Positions 32,318 through 41,212 of a stretch of 64,000 nucleotides of DNA are shown piece after piece. This DNA is from an uncultured Clostridia bacterium (GTDB taxonomy: Bacteria; Bacillota; Clostridia; Lachnospirales; CAG-274): contig CALWSP010000001.1 in assembly GCA_944384235.1 (NCBI GenBank), positions 124,001-188,000 on the forward strand, written 5' to 3'. Numbering within the stretch: position 1 is the first letter of the stretch; each line of letters starts with the position of its first letter. Below the pieces are notes generated by a model. The model had not been told where the DNA came from. It saw only the letters and a program-made list of their open reading frames with translations, and ran no database searches. A program made the position numbers and the translations under genes.

Positions 32318-34510
32318 ATGAATTACAAAAAGAGTTTATCTATTTTATTAACAGGTTCTATTTTAATGTCTAACGTTCCTGTTAATGCAAGTGTTTTAAA
32401 AACATCAAATGTTGAGGCTATTTTAAGCGATGTAGAAGTATTATCTGGTGGTGCAGTTGATGTGGCTGGAAAGTTTGATTTTGGTTCAGCTTTAGTTAAT
32501 TTACAGCCAGGAAAATATGACATTCCAGTTAAATTAAAAAACGCTAGTAATATAGCTAATGATTCAATGGCGGCAAGTTGTCTTTTAGGGGCAGTTATGA
32601 CAGTAAATGAAGACGGAAGTGCTGATTTTAGCATTGACATTGGACCTGTGCAAGTTTTTAACGTAGTAGCTTATTCAAGCGAGTGGAAAATTTATCAAGG
32701 TGACAGTGTAGATAGCGAGCTTTTAGAAGCAGAAGAAAGTTTAGACAGCGAGGGAAGAGTGAACAACATTAAGTTTAGATTGCCAAACAACAGTTTTGAT
32801 GGTGTTTATGTTAGTATGAACTCTGGCCACGCAATTTCTAACGCTTATATAGCAATTGACTACGCTAATGCTGAAGAAGCAGTTGAGCAGAGAGATAAGT
32901 TTGACTTTGGTTCAGCTTTAGTGAATTTACAGCCAGGAAAATATGACATTCCAGTTGAAATGAAAAAAGCTAATGATATTACTGTTGATTCTATGGGCAA
33001 GGAGTGCCTTTTAGGGGCAGTTATGACAGTAAATGAAGACGGAAGTTCTGATTTAAGTTTTGACTTAGGACCAGTTACAGCCTATGGTGTTACTGCATAT
33101 TCAAAAGAGTGGAAAATTTATCAGGGTGAAGATGTAAATAGCTCTAGTATTTTACCGGAAGAAAGCTTTGATAGCGAAGGTAGATTAAACAACATTAAGT
33201 TTAGATTGCCAAACAACAGTTTTGACGGCGTTTATGTTAATGTTGCAGCAGATGCTCACAAGGGGTTTGACGCATATATTAAATTAGACTATGCAAGGGC
33301 AACAGCTGTTGAAGAAGAAGCTGGTTTTGAATTTGGTAGCAAAAAAGTTATACTTGAAGAAGGTGTATATGAAATACCTGTTGCATTAAAAAACGCTAGC
33401 AATATTAACAACGATTCAATGGCAGGAAGTGCTTTAAATGGTGCTAGAATTACTGTTGATGAAAATGGTAAGGCTAAGATGAACATTGATTTAGTTGCGG
33501 TTAGCGTTATGGGAATTACAACTTGGGCGTATGACTGGAAGATTTATCAAGGTGAAGACACTAGTAGTGAGTTAGTTGCTGCTAAAGAAACAAAAAATGA
33601 AGATGGAAATGTTATTGAAATTGAGTTTGAAATTCCAAACAACAGTTTTGATGGATATTTTGTGAGTATGTTTGTTCCTGCTATGGGTTATGCTCCAGAT
33701 GCTTACCTTGTGTTAGACTATGAAAACGTTACAAAGATTGAAGAAACAACAAGTGAAAGTACAACTGAAGTTACAACAGAGGCTACAACAAGCGAAAGCA
33801 CAACCGAAGTTACAACAGAAGAAACAACAAGCGAAAGCACAACTGAAGTTACAACAGAGGCTACAACAAGCGAAAGCACAACCGAAGTTACAACAGAGGC
33901 TATAACAGAAGAAACAACAAGTGAAAGCACAACTGAAATTACAACAGAAACAACAACAAGTCGTCCAGTATCAAGTGGCGGAAGTAGTGGAGCAGGTGGT
34001 TCTTTAAAGGTTAACAAGGCTACTACAACTACTACAGAGGCGACAACAGAAGAAACAACAGAGGAAGCAAAAGAAGAAAACAACAGTGTTAGCAAAGTTA
34101 AAGAAGTGTTAGTTACTATTGGTAGCAAAAAGATTATGATTGATGGAGAAAGTATTGAAATTGATGCTACTCCATATATCCAAAGTGCAAGCAGTTCTAC
34201 AATGGTTCCTTTAAGGTTTGTTGCTGTTGCTTTAAGTGGAGATATTGAAAACGCTCAAAGTAGCGAGTTTATTTCTTGGGATAGTGTAGAGAAAAAAGCA
34301 ACAATTTATTTTAATGACAGTGTTATAGAATTTGTTGCTGGTAGCAATGTTGTGAGAGTTGATGGTATTGAAAGCAAGATGGAAAACAATGTTGTTGCTG
34401 AAATTATTAACGGAAGAATGTTTGTGCCTTTTAGAGCTTTAGGAAACGCTTTAGGCGTTGATGTTAATTGGGACGAAGTTAAAAAGGTAGCAAGTTATAA
34501 AAACAAGTAA
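32318..34510 (+). CDS. Secreted protein with three NEAT-like domains and a copper-amine-oxidase-N-like domain
   Basis: 730 residues. Signal peptide (to about residue 24), then three related repeats of about 140 residues (about 52-187, 192-330, 337-475). Each runs from FxFGS through Y-[DE]-IPV, an N-A-S/N-x-I-...-D-S-M block and a DY end, fitting clostridial NEAT haem/iron-uptake domains. The YxxxY haem-ligand motif is not obvious, so haem binding is uncertain. A TTSESTTEVTTE repeat linker (about 480-550) and a GGSSGAGG stretch lead to a C-terminal Cu_amine_oxidN1-like domain (about 595-728; MVPLRFVAVAL, FVPFRALGNALG), probably a wall-binding or protein-interaction module. Iron-type operators upstream support a role in haem/iron capture. 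Monocistronic. Confidence 0.7.
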   Translation: MNYKKSLSILLTGSILMSNVPVNASVLKTSNVEAILSDVEVLSGGAVDVAGKFDFGSALVNLQPGKYDIPVKLKNASNIANDSMAASCLLGAVMTVNEDGSADFSIDIGPVQVFNVVAYSSEWKIYQGDSVDSELLEAEESLDSEGRVNNIKFRLPNNSFDGVYVSMNSGHAISNAYIAIDYANAEEAVEQRDKFDFGSALVNLQPGKYDIPVEMKKANDITVDSMGKECLLGAVMTVNEDGSSDLSFDLGPVTAYGVTAYSKEWKIYQGEDVNSSSILPEESFDSEGRLNNIKFRLPNNSFDGVYVNVAADAHKGFDAYIKLDYARATAVEEEAGFEFGSKKVILEEGVYEIPVALKNASNINNDSMAGSALNGARITVDENGKAKMNIDLVAVSVMGITTWAYDWKIYQGEDTSSELVAAKETKNEDGNVIEIEFEIPNNSFDGYFVSMFVPAMGYAPDAYLVLDYENVTKIEETTSESTTEVTTEATTSESTTEVTTEETTSESTTEVTTEATTSESTTEVTTEAITEETTSESTTEITTETTTSRPVSSGGSSGAGGSLKVNKATTTTTEATTEETTEEAKEENNSVSKVKEVLVTIGSKKIMIDGESIEIDATPYIQSASSSTMVPLRFVAVALSGDIENAQSSEFISWDSVEKKATIYFNDSVIEFVAGSNVVRVDGIESKMENNVVAEIINGRMFVPFRALGNALGVDVNWDEVKKVASYKNK
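33748..33957 (+). repeat. 39-bp coding tandem repeat
   Basis: About five copies of a 39-bp unit encoding TTSESTTEVTTE(A/E), one interrupted by four extra codons. Near-identical copies suggest copy number can vary. Confidence 0.85.
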
Positions 34511-34513
34511 AAT

Positions 34514-34542
34514 AAAAAAAGAGTGGCTAGCCACTCTTTTTT
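34514..34542. terminator. Bidirectional terminator (NEAT gene / exonuclease)
   Basis: Perfect palindrome GAGTGGCTAGCCACTC (34521-34536) flanked by A7 and T6. Confidence 0.92.
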
Positions 34543-35137
34543 ATTTTAAATGATTTGAGTTAAATATTCTAACAGGCAATTTGTTAGGGTTTATATGTTT
34601 TAAAACTTCAGCAGTATAATAAGCATCTCCTAAAGCGTTGTGAAAGTTTATATCGTCCTTTATTTGTATATTTAGGGCTTCAACTGCATTTTTTAAACCT
34701 ATTACACCACCTCTGCTATATTTAAGATGGGAGGTGGCTATTTTTTGTATATCTACATATTGAATAATAACAGGCGAGGCAGAGAGCTCATTAAATATTA
34801 TATTTCTAAAAAGAGCTTTTATATCGCTATAACCCCAAGTGCCAAGTGTTGTGTCTTTTCCAAGAAAGGCTCTAAATTTTGGATAGGCTTCTTTAAAACG
34901 AGGGGCATAGTTAAAATCCTCAGTTTTAAAGCCTGTGATTTTTTCGACATATGGGTGTATTTGTGGATATAAAGTTGGTTTTACTAGTATATTAAATGAG
35001 TCTACCACATTGTAGTTATTATCAATTTTTACTGCACCTATTTGAATTATTTCAAAACGACAATTTGGGTTTGGTTCTCCATCTCCATTTCCAAATTCAT
35101 AGGCTTGATTAAATTCTAAATCTACAACTGTTAACAT
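34541..35137 (-). CDS. DEDD-family 3'-5' exonuclease (DnaQ-like)
   Basis: 198 residues. ExoI motif VDLEFNQ, ExoII-type Asp in GTWGYSDIKAL and ExoIII HNALGDAYYTAEVL give the DEDDh catalytic set. A stand-alone exonuclease of the KapD/RNase T-like group, acting on DNA or RNA 3' ends; substrate unknown. Encoded 9 bp downstream of a LysR regulator on the same strand. Confidence 0.88.
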   Translation of the reverse strand: MLTVVDLEFNQAYEFGNGDGEPNPNCRFEIIQIGAVKIDNNYNVVDSFNILVKPTLYPQIHPYVEKITGFKTEDFNYAPRFKEAYPKFRAFLGKDTTLGTWGYSDIKALFRNIIFNELSASPVIIQYVDIQKIATSHLKYSRGGVIGLKNAVEALNIQIKDDINFHNALGDAYYTAEVLKHINPNKLPVRIFNSNHLK

Positions 35138-35146
35138 AAAAAACTC

Positions 35147-36052
35147 CTATTCTGTTACAACTTTTTTGGCAGTTTCTGCAAATGCTTTTACAGCTTTTGT
35201 TTTATAGGCATTTTCTCTATATGCTATTACTAACTTCCAATTTAATTCGTGGTCAAGTTTATAATATTTTGGTGGGTTTGTTAAGCCAGCAAAACGAACT
35301 GAGGATTCAGGCACAAAGCTAAAACCCATACCAGCAGCACTAAGGCGTAAAGCTGTTTCTATGCTTGTTGTTTCTAAAAGAATTTTTGGCTTTATGTTTG
35401 CCTCTGTAAACAAAGCGTCTGCTATTTGTCTTAACCTTTGGTTTGGGTGCAAAAGTATAAACTGTTCTTTTGCTATATCTTTTATATTTATTTTTGGATA
35501 GTCCATATTTGTGTTAATATGTGCTGGCATTTTATAATCTCTAGGGGCTGCAATATAAATATTTTCTGTCATAATTGACTCGTATTCTATGCCTTTAGAT
35601 TTTATTGGCAAGTTTAACATACAAACATCAACTTGTCCTTTTAAGAGCATATCTTCTAGTTCTGTTGAAGTTCTTTCTGTTATTATTAAATCTATGCCAG
35701 GATAAGCTTCCTTAAAAGCTGGAAGTATTGCTGGCAAAGGGTTATTGGCTTTAGATGGTGTTAGGCCAATGTTGACACGACCTTTTTTTAAATTTGAAAT
35801 ATCTTCAAAGCTTTTTTGCATATTTGTTACTATATTTAGTATTGATTTTATTGATTCTATATATAACGAACCTTCATATGTTAAAGAAAGAGGGATTGTA
35901 TTTCTATCAAATATTGTAATGCCTAATTGGCCTTCTAACCTATTTATATATTGGCTTAAAGACGGCTGGGATATAAACAACCTTTTAGCTGCCTTTGAAA
36001 AGCTTCTTTCTTCATTAATTGCAAGCACATATTCAAATTCTTTTAAATCCAT
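35147..36052 (-). CDS. LysR-family transcriptional regulator
   Basis: 301 residues. N-terminal helix-turn-helix (SFSKAAKRLFISQPSLSQYINRLE, about 17-40) and LysR substrate-binding domain (about 90-298). It is divergent from the biotin decarboxylase operon across 147 bp, so it is the obvious candidate regulator of that operon. The shared region contains ATTATGTATAAT-type dyads fitting a T-N11-A LysR site, but these are weak in A/T-rich DNA. AAGGAGG site before ATG. Confidence 0.92.
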   Translation of the reverse strand: MDLKEFEYVLAINEERSFSKAAKRLFISQPSLSQYINRLEGQLGITIFDRNTIPLSLTYEGSLYIESIKSILNIVTNMQKSFEDISNLKKGRVNIGLTPSKANNPLPAILPAFKEAYPGIDLIITERTSTELEDMLLKGQVDVCMLNLPIKSKGIEYESIMTENIYIAAPRDYKMPAHINTNMDYPKINIKDIAKEQFILLHPNQRLRQIADALFTEANIKPKILLETTSIETALRLSAAGMGFSFVPESSVRFAGLTNPPKYYKLDHELNWKLVIAYRENAYKTKAVKAFAETAKKVVTE

Positions 36053-36199
36053 TATTTTATCCTCCTTATAGGGATAGAGTTATATTATGTATAATGCAAA
36101 TAATATTTTAAATTATTTTGTCTTTATAGTACAATAAATTATATATAATTACAAGTAATTTTAGAAAAAATTTTAAAAAATTTGCAGGAGGAAAATAAA

Positions 36200-37576
36200 A
36201 TGAGCAGATTTGATGAAATAAATGAGCTTATAGCCAAAATGCAAGAAGCTCCTTGTAAAGCTAAAGAAAGGCTTGAAATGCTTTTTGACGAAAACAGCTT
36301 TGTAGAGCTTGGCGAGTTTAATAAAGATGCTGGCGTTGTTACTGGCTATGGTACTGTTGGTGGTAAGTTATGTTATGCTCTTTCTCAAGATGGTGTTGTA
36401 AACACAAAACATTCTAAAAAAATTGCACAGGTTTATTCTTTAGCTCTTAAAATGGGTTGCCCTGTTATTGCAATTTTAGATTCAAAAGGTGTTGCTCTTG
36501 AAGAAGGTTTTAACACTTTTGATTCTTATGGACGTATGTTTAAAGGTCAAGCAGACGCTAGTGGTGTTATTCCACAAGTTTGTATTGTATTAGGTGATTG
36601 TTTAGGAGTTTCATCTCTTTTAACATCTTTATCTGATTTTGTTATTATGGAAAGAAATAAGGCTAAGATGTTTCTTTTAAGCCCATCTGTATATTCTGGT
36701 TTAGATGGAAAAGAGGCAACTTATGAAACTATTGGTGGAGCTGATTCGTTAGCTCAAAATGGAAATGTTCATTTTGTATGCGATAGCGACAAAGAATGTT
36801 TTGAAAAGGCTCAAGAGCTTATTTCTTTACTTCCTGCAAACAACCTTGATATATATTCATACGACGTTACTGACGACCTTAACAGAGTTGACGAAAGTTT
36901 AAACTCTATTGTTCCAGAGGACAACGTTTCTGAAATTGATATGAAAGCTATTATTACTTCAGTTGCAGACAACAACAAGTTTACTGAGGTTAGCGAAAAT
37001 TATGCTAAAAACATTGTTACTGGTTTTATTAGACTTGATGGTATCACAACTGGTGTTATTGCTAACACTGGACTTATTGACATTGACGGACTTAAAAAAA
37101 GTGGCGATTTTGTAAATATGTGTGATGCATTTAACATTCCTTTATTAACATTTACTGATGTTGAGGGATATTCTAATGTGAACATTGAAAAACAGACAGA
37201 TATTATTAAATACAGTGCTAAGTTAGCTTTTGCTTTTGCTAACGCTACTGTTCCTAAAATTAATGTTATTGTTAGAAACGCTATTGGAAATGCTTATTTA
37301 GTTACAAACTCTAAACACATTGGAGCTGACATTGTTTATGCTTGGCCATCAGCTAGAATTGCTCTTTTAAACAAAGATGCTGCAACTAAGATTATGAACT
37401 ATGACGAAAATATGTATAGCCAAGTTTCAACTCCTTACCAAATTGCAAGCGATGGATATTTAGACGATGTTATTTTACCATCTGCTACTAGAAAAAGAGT
37501 TTTAGTTGCTCTTGAAATGCTTCTTTCTAAGAGAGAAAATACAGTTGCTAAAAAACATTCAAGCATTGAGTTTTAA
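36200..37576 (+). CDS. Divergent acyl-CoA carboxyltransferase-like subunit (MmdA/12S family)
   Basis: 458 residues from the ATG 7 nt after AGGAGG (an upstream in-frame TTG at 36182 lies before the ribosome site). Two crotonase-like halves of the carboxyltransferase family: FVELGEF, VVTGYGTVGGK, YALSQDG, then PLLTFTDVEGY, ATVPKINVIVR, SKHIGAD and YAWPSARIAL. It departs from the family at key loops: DSGGARIQEG is DSKGVALEEG, GPCAGGAVY is GDCLGVSSL, and RKAYGGAY is RNAIGNAY. It probably carries out or assists carboxyl transfer from or to biotin; the acyl-CoA substrate is uncertain. First of five operon genes. Confidence 0.8.
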   Translation: MSRFDEINELIAKMQEAPCKAKERLEMLFDENSFVELGEFNKDAGVVTGYGTVGGKLCYALSQDGVVNTKHSKKIAQVYSLALKMGCPVIAILDSKGVALEEGFNTFDSYGRMFKGQADASGVIPQVCIVLGDCLGVSSLLTSLSDFVIMERNKAKMFLLSPSVYSGLDGKEATYETIGGADSLAQNGNVHFVCDSDKECFEKAQELISLLPANNLDIYSYDVTDDLNRVDESLNSIVPEDNVSEIDMKAIITSVADNNKFTEVSENYAKNIVTGFIRLDGITTGVIANTGLIDIDGLKKSGDFVNMCDAFNIPLLTFTDVEGYSNVNIEKQTDIIKYSAKLAFAFANATVPKINVIVRNAIGNAYLVTNSKHIGADIVYAWPSARIALLNKDAATKIMNYDENMYSQVSTPYQIASDGYLDDVILPSATRKRVLVALEMLLSKRENTVAKKHSSIEF

Positions 37577-37587
37577 GGGGTGATTGT

Positions 37588-37986
37588 ATGAATGGTTTAG
37601 AATTGATAAATACAACACAAGCTACTACTTCTAGCCCAATAGTTGAAGGTGCTATGATTTCTGTTTTTGGAATCTTAACAGTTTTTCTTATTTTAGTTAT
37701 TATTTCAATTATTTTAATTGGTTTTGGTAAATTATTTACTGAAAAGAAAAAGTCTGTTGATTTTGAAATTACAGAAAAAAAAGAAAATGTTGTTAAAGAA
37801 AATTTAGCAGTTCAAAAGAAAGCTGACGATTTAGAGCTTATTGCTGTTTTAACAGCTGCTATTGTGGCTAGTGAAAGGGCCAAAGGAAACAACATTAGCC
37901 CAGACAAGTTAATTGTTAAAAGTTTTAGAAGAGTGAACACTTGGAATAGAGAAGCTATTCAAGAACAACAAAGTAATTTATTTTAG
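37588..37986 (+). CDS. oadG: OadG-type gamma subunit of Na+-pumping decarboxylase
   Basis: 132 residues. One TM helix (about 24-50; GILTVFLILVIISIILIGFGKLF), a charged linker, and a C-terminal segment (ELIAVLTAAIVASERA) common in OadG/MmdD-like subunits. It anchors and assembles the carboxyltransferase with the membrane beta subunit. It is 11 bp after the preceding gene, with GGGGTGATTG before ATG. Confidence 0.85.
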   Translation: MNGLELINTTQATTSSPIVEGAMISVFGILTVFLILVIISIILIGFGKLFTEKKKSVDFEITEKKENVVKENLAVQKKADDLELIAVLTAAIVASERAKGNNISPDKLIVKSFRRVNTWNREAIQEQQSNLF

Positions 37987-38001
37987 GAGGATTTATTTAA
38001 A

Positions 38002-38436
38002 ATGAAAAATTATAGAATAACTGTTAATGGAAATGTCTATGAAGTTCAAGTGGAGGAATTAGGTGCTAGCCAAAGTGTTGCACCTCAAGTTTCAACACCA
38101 GCACCTGCACCAGCTCCAGTAGCTTCTGCACCTGCACCAGCTCAAGTAGCTTCTGCACCAGCACCTGCACCAGTTGCTGCTGCACCAGCTCAAACACCAG
38201 CACCAGCAGCTTCTGGCAGTGGAACTGGTGTTAAGGCTCCTATGCCTGGAAACATTCTTGACATTAAAGTTAATGTTGGTGATGTTGTAGAGGCAAACCA
38301 GGTTGTTATTGTATTAGAGGCTATGAAGATGGAAAATGATATTGTTACTCCTGTTGCTGGCACTGTTACTGCTATTAACGTTACAAAAGGTCAAGCTGTT
38401 AACTCTGGAGATGTTATTATTACAGTTGCTGAGTAA
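38002..38436 (+). CDS. Biotin carboxyl carrier protein (1.3S/MmdC type)
   Basis: 144 residues. Short N-terminal beta segment, Ala-Pro repeat linker (about 30-75, flexible) and C-terminal biotinyl domain with EAMKMEND; K109 is the biotinylation site. It swings CO2 between carboxyltransferase and the membrane decarboxylase. AGGAGG before ATG. Confidence 0.95.
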   Translation: MKNYRITVNGNVYEVQVEELGASQSVAPQVSTPAPAPAPVASAPAPAQVASAPAPAPVAAAPAQTPAPAASGSGTGVKAPMPGNILDIKVNVGDVVEANQVVIVLEAMKMENDIVTPVAGTVTAINVTKGQAVNSGDVIITVAE

Positions 38437-38457
38437 TCCTATTAGGAGGAAATTTAT

Positions 38458-39684
38458 ATGTTTAAAGTCTTAGAAGATGCTTTTGTAGAGCTGATATTAA
38501 ATTCTGGCTTTGCACAGTTTTTTGTTGATGATAATTATAAATTTTTTATAATGATTTTGGTTGCATTATTTTTCTTATATCTTGCAATTGTAAAAAAATA
38601 TGAACCATTATTATTACTACCAATTGCTTTTGGTATGTTATTAGCTAATTTACCTAATAGTGGGCTTATGAACGCACCTGTTCACCATTTAGTTGATGTT
38701 TTAGGCCTTGATATGAGTACTGGACTTCCGTATTTAACGCAAGTTGAGGGCGAAAGTGCTAGTCACGGTGGTTTACTTTGGTATATTTATCAAGGTGATG
38801 AGCTTGGTATTTTCCCTCCGCTTATTTTTATGGGTGTTGGTGCTCTAACTGACTTTGGACCGCTTATTGCTAACCCTAAAAGTTTATTATTAGGTGCAGC
38901 TGCTCAGTTTGGTATATTTGCTGCTTTCTTAGGCGCATTAGCTCTTGGTTTTACACCTCAAGAGGCTGCCTCAATTGGTATTATTGGCGGTGCTGATGGA
39001 CCAACAGCTATTTTTACAACAACTAAATTAGCTCCAGAGCTTTTATCTAGAGTAACTGTTGCAGCTTATTCTTATATGGCTCTTATTCCTATTATTCAGC
39101 CTCCAATTATGAAGGCTCTTACAACTAAGGAAGAAAGAATGATTAAAATGGAACAGCTTAGAACTGTTTCTCAAAAGGAAAAAATTCTTTTCCCTATTAT
39201 TACTAGTATGTTAGTTATTTTAATATTACCTGATACAGCTTCTTTAATTGGTATGCTTATGCTTGGTAATTTATTTAAGGAATCAGGAGTTACGCAGAAG
39301 TTAGCTTCACACGCTTCTGAGGCTATGATGTATATTATTAGTATTTTTATTGGTATTAGTGTTGGCGCAACTACTAGAGCTGACCAATTTTTACAATTTG
39401 AAACTATTAAAATTTTAGTTTTAGGTCTTGCAGCTTTTGCTTTTTCTACTGCAGCTGGTGTTATTTTTGGTAAAATTATGTGCAAGTTAAGTGGTGGAAA
39501 GGTTAACCCTTTAATTGGTGCAGCTGGTGTTTCTGCTGTTCCTATGGCAGCTAGAGTTGCTCAAAAGGTTGGACAAGAAGAAAACCCTAACAATTATCTT
39601 CTTATGCACGCAATGGGACCTAATGTTGCTGGTGTTATTGGTTCTGCTATTGCATCAGGTATTTTCTTATCTATTTACAGATAA
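38458..39684 (+). CDS. oadB: Na+-translocating decarboxylase beta subunit (OadB/MmdB)
   Basis: 408 residues, about 10 membrane helices. Family signatures: GALTDFGPLIANP, GIIGGADGPTAIF (the conserved Asp is thought to bind Na+), TKLAPELL, and the C-terminal GAAGVSAVPMAARVAQK, HAMGPNVAGVIGSA. It decarboxylates carboxybiotin and pumps Na+ outward. Fourth operon gene; AGGAGG before ATG. Confidence 0.96.
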   Translation: MFKVLEDAFVELILNSGFAQFFVDDNYKFFIMILVALFFLYLAIVKKYEPLLLLPIAFGMLLANLPNSGLMNAPVHHLVDVLGLDMSTGLPYLTQVEGESASHGGLLWYIYQGDELGIFPPLIFMGVGALTDFGPLIANPKSLLLGAAAQFGIFAAFLGALALGFTPQEAASIGIIGGADGPTAIFTTTKLAPELLSRVTVAAYSYMALIPIIQPPIMKALTTKEERMIKMEQLRTVSQKEKILFPIITSMLVILILPDTASLIGMLMLGNLFKESGVTQKLASHASEAMMYIISIFIGISVGATTRADQFLQFETIKILVLGLAAFAFSTAAGVIFGKIMCKLSGGKVNPLIGAAGVSAVPMAARVAQKVGQEENPNNYLLMHAMGPNVAGVIGSAIASGIFLSIYR

Positions 39685-39702
39685 AGAAAGGGAGGTTATA
39701 AA

Positions 39703-41106
39703 ATGGCAAAAAATATAAAAATATGTGACTGTACTTTAAGAGATGGTCAACAATCTTTAATTGCTACAAGAATGAGAATAGAGGATATGCTCCCTATTTT
39801 AGATAAAATGGACCAAGTTGGTTTTAATTCTTTAGAGGTTTGGGGTGGAGCTACTTTCGACTCTTGCCTTAGATACCTTAAAGAAGACCCTTGGGAAAGA
39901 CTTAGAAAGTTTCGTTCTGCTTTTAAAAACACAAAGTTACAGATGCTTTTAAGAGGTCAGAACATTTTAGGTTACAGACATTATGCTGATGATGTTGTGG
40001 ACACTTTTGTTAGAAAGAGTATTGAAAATGGTATTGATATTTTAAGAATTTTTGACGCTTTAAACGACGCTAGAAACCTTGAAACTGCTGTTAAGGCTGT
40101 TAAAAAAGAAGATGGTGCTCACGCTCAGCTTGCTATTAGTTATACATTAAGCGAAGTTCACACTCTTGAATATTTTGTGAACCTTGCTAAAACTTATAGA
40201 GATATGGGTGCTGACTCTATTTGTATTAAAGATATGGCTGGCCTTTTACTTCCAAAGCCTGCTTATGATTTAGTTAAGGCTATTAAAGAAGAAGTTGACC
40301 TTCCTATTGAAGTTCACAGCCATTATACTAGTGGTGTTGCTGCTATGACTTATATGAAAGCTATTGAAGCTGGTGCTGACATTATTGACACTGATATGTC
40401 TCCTCTTAGTATGGGTACTGCTCAGCCTGCTACTGAAGTTATGGTTGCTGCTTTAAAGAACACTGAATTTGACACTGGACTTGATGAAAACCTTTTAAAA
40501 GAAATTTCTGACTATTTTAAGCCTATTAGAGAAGAGGCTATTGAAAGTGGACTTTTAAGCCCTAAGATGCTTGCAGTTGACATTGCAACTTTATTATATC
40601 AGGTGCCAGGTGGTATGCTTTCTAACCTTGTTAGCCAACTTAAAAGTGCTAACGCTGAGGATAAGTATGACGAAGTGTTAAAAGAAATTCCTAGAGTTAG
40701 AGCTGACCTTGGATACCCTCCACTTGTTACTCCATCTAGCCAGATTGTGGGAACACAAGCTGTTTTAAACGTGTTAATGGGTGAGAGATATAAAATGGTG
40801 CCTAAGGAAACTAAGGACATTGTTAGAGGTATGTATGGTAAAACTCCTGTGCCTATTTCTGAGGAAATTAGAAAGAAGATTATTGGAGATGAAGAGCCTA
40901 TTACTTGCAGGCCAGCTGACAACCTTGAGCCAGAACTTGCAAAGATTGAGGCAGAAATGAAAGACTACAAGGAAAAAGAGGAAGATGTTTTAAGCTACGC
41001 TCTTTTCCCTCAACAAGCTCTTGATTTCTTTAAGTTTAGACAAGCTCAAAAATTTGGTATTGACCCAAATTTAGCTGATGTAGACAACAAGGTTTATCCT
41101 ATTTAA
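39703..41106 (+). CDS. oadA: Oxaloacetate decarboxylase alpha / pyruvate carboxyltransferase (5S type)
   Basis: 467 residues. HMGL-like TIM barrel with CDCTLRDGQQSLIATRMR (metal and substrate site at the N-terminus), WGGATFDSCLRYL, SICIKDMAGLL (carbamylated-Lys region), EVHSHYTSG, and the PYC_OADA domain (about 290-420). There is no biotinyl domain at the C-terminus; the separate carrier supplies it. It transfers carboxyl from oxaloacetate to biotin, leaving pyruvate. Last operon gene, with terminator. Confidence 0.95.
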   Translation: MAKNIKICDCTLRDGQQSLIATRMRIEDMLPILDKMDQVGFNSLEVWGGATFDSCLRYLKEDPWERLRKFRSAFKNTKLQMLLRGQNILGYRHYADDVVDTFVRKSIENGIDILRIFDALNDARNLETAVKAVKKEDGAHAQLAISYTLSEVHTLEYFVNLAKTYRDMGADSICIKDMAGLLLPKPAYDLVKAIKEEVDLPIEVHSHYTSGVAAMTYMKAIEAGADIIDTDMSPLSMGTAQPATEVMVAALKNTEFDTGLDENLLKEISDYFKPIREEAIESGLLSPKMLAVDIATLLYQVPGGMLSNLVSQLKSANAEDKYDEVLKEIPRVRADLGYPPLVTPSSQIVGTQAVLNVLMGERYKMVPKETKDIVRGMYGKTPVPISEEIRKKIIGDEEPITCRPADNLEPELAKIEAEMKDYKEKEEDVLSYALFPQQALDFFKFRQAQKFGIDPNLADVDNKVYPI

Positions 41107-41111
41107 GAAAG

Positions 41112-41139
41112 AAAAGACTTCCTTTTGGAAGTCTTTTTT
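41112..41139 (+). terminator. Terminator of the oad-like operon
   Basis: AAAAGACTTCC/GGAAGTCTTTT stem, TTTT loop, T6 tract. Confidence 0.92.
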
Positions 41140-41212
41140 ATTTTGTTGATTTTAATTTTATTTTGTGCTATTATATATTTATATAAGATTTGGATAAGGG
41201 GGAGTATGTAAA

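Noticed and set aside
33718..34128. Minus-strand frame opposite the NEAT-gene linker
   Set aside because: Same repeat artefact; no ribosome site and low complexity.
36060..36199. Defined LysR operator between the regulator and the oad operon
   Set aside because: T-N11-A dyads occur but are too weak and too common in A/T-rich DNA to call.
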